DNA of 6,041 nt from Clostridiales bacterium. GTDB lineage: Bacteria > Bacillota > Clostridia > Oscillospirales > Ruminococcaceae. The DNA is taken from contig JAAZIT010000323.1 of NCBI GenBank assembly GCA_012800685.1, forward strand, positions 1 through 6,041, read 5' to 3'. The notes beneath the pieces are model-generated. The model was not told the origin of the DNA. It did not search any database and saw nothing but the letters and a program-made list of their open reading frames with translations. Below, piece after piece: positions 4,360-6,041 of the stretch; positions within the stretch are counted from its first letter, which is position 1; each line of letters opens with the position of its first letter. The position numbers and the translations under genes are program-made.

Positions 4360-6041
4360 TTGTCAAGTTTGATAATAGTTGAGTCACCAACAAAGGTGCA
4401 TACAATTAAGAGTTTTTTAAGCAAGGACTATGATGTTATTGCTTCAATGGGACATTTAAGAGACCTGCCTAAGTCAAAGCTTGGTGTTGATATAGAGAAT
4501 AATTTTGAGCCACTGTACGTTGATATTAAGGGCAAGGAACCACTAATTAAGGAAATAAAGAAAAAAGCCAAAAAATATGATAAAATTTATCTCGCAACCG
4601 ACCCTGATAGAGAGGGAGAGGCTATTTCATGGCATTTGGCACATATTTTAGACCTTGATTTAGAAGATAATAACAGGGTCACTTTTAACGAAATTACTAA
4701 AAATGCCATTTTAAATGGTGTGGAAAATCCTAGAGTGATTGATTTGGATTTAGTTAATTCACAACAAACTAGACGTATACTTGATAGAATTGTTGGATAT
4801 AAGCTTTCACCATTCCTTTGGAAAAAGGTTAGACGTGGCTTGTCTGCCGGACGTGTTCAATCTGTTGCTGTAAAAATGGTTGTTGATAGAGAAGACGAAA
4901 TTAAAGCGTTTATTCCGAGAGAGTATTGGTCCATTGACGCTAAGCTAACTGCTCCATCAAGCAAAAAAGCTTTCGCAGCGAAGCTTGTTACAGTTGACGG
5001 TGAAAAGCTGGAAATGGGAGAAAAGGCTGTAGTAGACGGACTTTTAGATAGACTAAAGGCTGCTGATTTTGTTGTTACAAATATTAGAAAAAGCGTTCAT
5101 AGAAAATCGCCTGCTGCTCCCTTTACTACATCAACTCTGCAACAAGACTCTGCTAGGCGTTTGGGATTTCAAACAGTTAGAACTATGAAAACGGCTCAGG
5201 AGCTTTATGAGGGTGTTGAAATTAAGGACCTTGGGGCAACTGGTTTAATCACATATATGAGAACTGATAGCCTTAGAGTTTCTGATGAAGCTAGAGAAGC
5301 GGCTTATAAGTTTATTGTCGGGAAATATGGCGAAAAATACATTCCAGACACCCCTAAGGTTTATAAATCAAAGGGTTCTTCACAAGACGCCCATGAAGCA
5401 ATTCGACCAACTCACCCAGAGCTTACTCCTGAAATAGTTAAGGCTAGTGGAGTTACAAACGACCAGTTCAAGCTTTATAAGCTTATTTGGGAGAGATTTA
5501 TTGCGAGCCAAATGTCCCTATGCTTAATGGATACTGTTTCAGTGGATATTGAAGCAAATGGCTGTGGCTTTAAGGCAAGCGGTTATTCCGTTAAGTTTGA
5601 CGGATTTACCGTTCTTTATGATGAGCAAAAGGACGCAGAAAGCGAAAAGAAAAATGTTCTTCCTCCGATAAATAAAAAAGATATTTTGGCGGTTCAATCA
5701 CTTGAGGGGAATCAGCATTTTACACAGCCACCTCCACGTTATACGGAGGCTTCACTAGTTAAAGCTTTTGAGGAAAATGGTATTGGAAGACCCTCAACAT
5801 ATGCCCCGACAATTTCAACCATTTTAAACAGAAGCTATGTTGAAAGAGAAGCAAAACAGATTAAACCAACCTCACTTGGGGAGGTAACTACTCAACTTAT
5901 GAAGGAACATTTCGAAGATATTGTTGATGTTAAGTTTACGGCAAGAATGGAAGATGATTTGGATAAGGTTGAGTTAGGAAAAATTGATTGGATTAAAACC
6001 TTAAATAAATTCTATAAAAAATTTGACAAGGATTTAACTAA
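4360..6041 (+). CDS. topA: DNA topoisomerase I (type IA), N-terminal 560 residues
   Basis: Relaxes negative supercoils by transient single-strand cleavage. The frame is open from the TTG at 4360 to the window end, so the gene is cut at its 3' side; the usual length is about 690 residues with C-terminal zinc-finger or basic repeats not seen here. Start: GGAGA (4348-4352) is seven bases before TTG, and the product then begins (M)SSLIIVESPTKVHTI, the canonical TopA head. The ATG at 4353 is out of frame and meets a stop at once. Motifs: TOPRIM glutamate E8 and DPDREGE (81-87), SAGRVQS (162-168), active-site tyrosine Y299 in TYMRTDS, HEAIRPT (345-351), then PPPRYTEASLV (457-467) and GIGRPSTYAPTI (474-485). 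All expected catalytic residues are present. It begins 22 bases after dprA, with no terminator between, and is probably cotranscribed. Confidence 0.97.
   Translation, partial: MSSLIIVESPTKVHTIKSFLSKDYDVIASMGHLRDLPKSKLGVDIENNFEPLYVDIKGKEPLIKEIKKKAKKYDKIYLATDPDREGEAISWHLAHILDLDLEDNNRVTFNEITKNAILNGVENPRVIDLDLVNSQQTRRILDRIVGYKLSPFLWKKVRRGLSAGRVQSVAVKMVVDREDEIKAFIPREYWSIDAKLTAPSSKKAFAAKLVTVDGEKLEMGEKAVVDGLLDRLKAADFVVTNIRKSVHRKSPAAPFTTSTLQQDSARRLGFQTVRTMKTAQELYEGVEIKDLGATGLITYMRTDSLRVSDEAREAAYKFIVGKYGEKYIPDTPKVYKSKGSSQDAHEAIRPTHPELTPEIVKASGVTNDQFKLYKLIWERFIASQMSLCLMDTVSVDIEANGCGFKASGYSVKFDGFTVLYDEQKDAESEKKNVLPPINKKDILAVQSLEGNQHFTQPPPRYTEASLVKAFEENGIGRPSTYAPTISTILNRSYVEREAKQIKPTSLGEVTTQLMKEHFEDIVDVKFTARMEDDLDKVELGKIDWIKTLNKFYKKFDKDLT

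Overview
The window is A+T-rich DNA with Shine-Dalgarno-led genes, all on the plus strand. Gene content and order (end of addA, then infC-rpmI-rplT, a TrmH/SpoU-type RNA methyltransferase, dprA, topA) point to a low-GC Firmicute of the Clostridia, probably near the Ruminococcaceae/Oscillospiraceae. That placement is inferred from gene order and protein style; no database search was possible. Everything here looks like core chromosome. No insertion sequence, phage gene, tRNA, rRNA or CRISPR array was seen.

Layout. Bases 1-485 hold the C-terminal nuclease part of AddA (helicase-nuclease subunit). Bases 486-830 carry no credible gene. They hold three decayed tandem copies of a roughly 97-bp unit whose first copy is the last 16 codons of addA plus the sequence after its stop. 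A near-perfect sigma-A promoter follows (TTGACA, 17 bp, TATAAT, 836-864). Next is a structured leader of about 180 nt with an intrinsic terminator-like hairpin (987-1019) and a segment (927-935) complementary to the infC ribosome-binding site. infC starts at an ATT codon (1049), followed by rpmI and rplT, and the operon closes with a strong terminator at 2200-2239.

The second block is a compact gene string: RNA methyltransferase (GTG start), dprA (its ribosome-binding site overlaps the preceding stop) and topA (TTG start, running off the window end). It has only a weak candidate promoter of its own.

Functionally, infC-rpmI-rplT supplies initiation factor 3 and ribosomal proteins L35 and L20. 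Family knowledge plus the visible leader suggest feedback control: L20 acting on the leader RNA, and IF3 acting through its own non-canonical start codon. The flanking genes concern DNA: AddA in double-strand break processing and degradation of linear DNA, DprA in RecA loading on incoming single strands, TopA in removing negative supercoils.

The observations most worth a second look are the decaying addA-tail repeats between addA and infC, and the mutually exclusive pairings in the infC leader.
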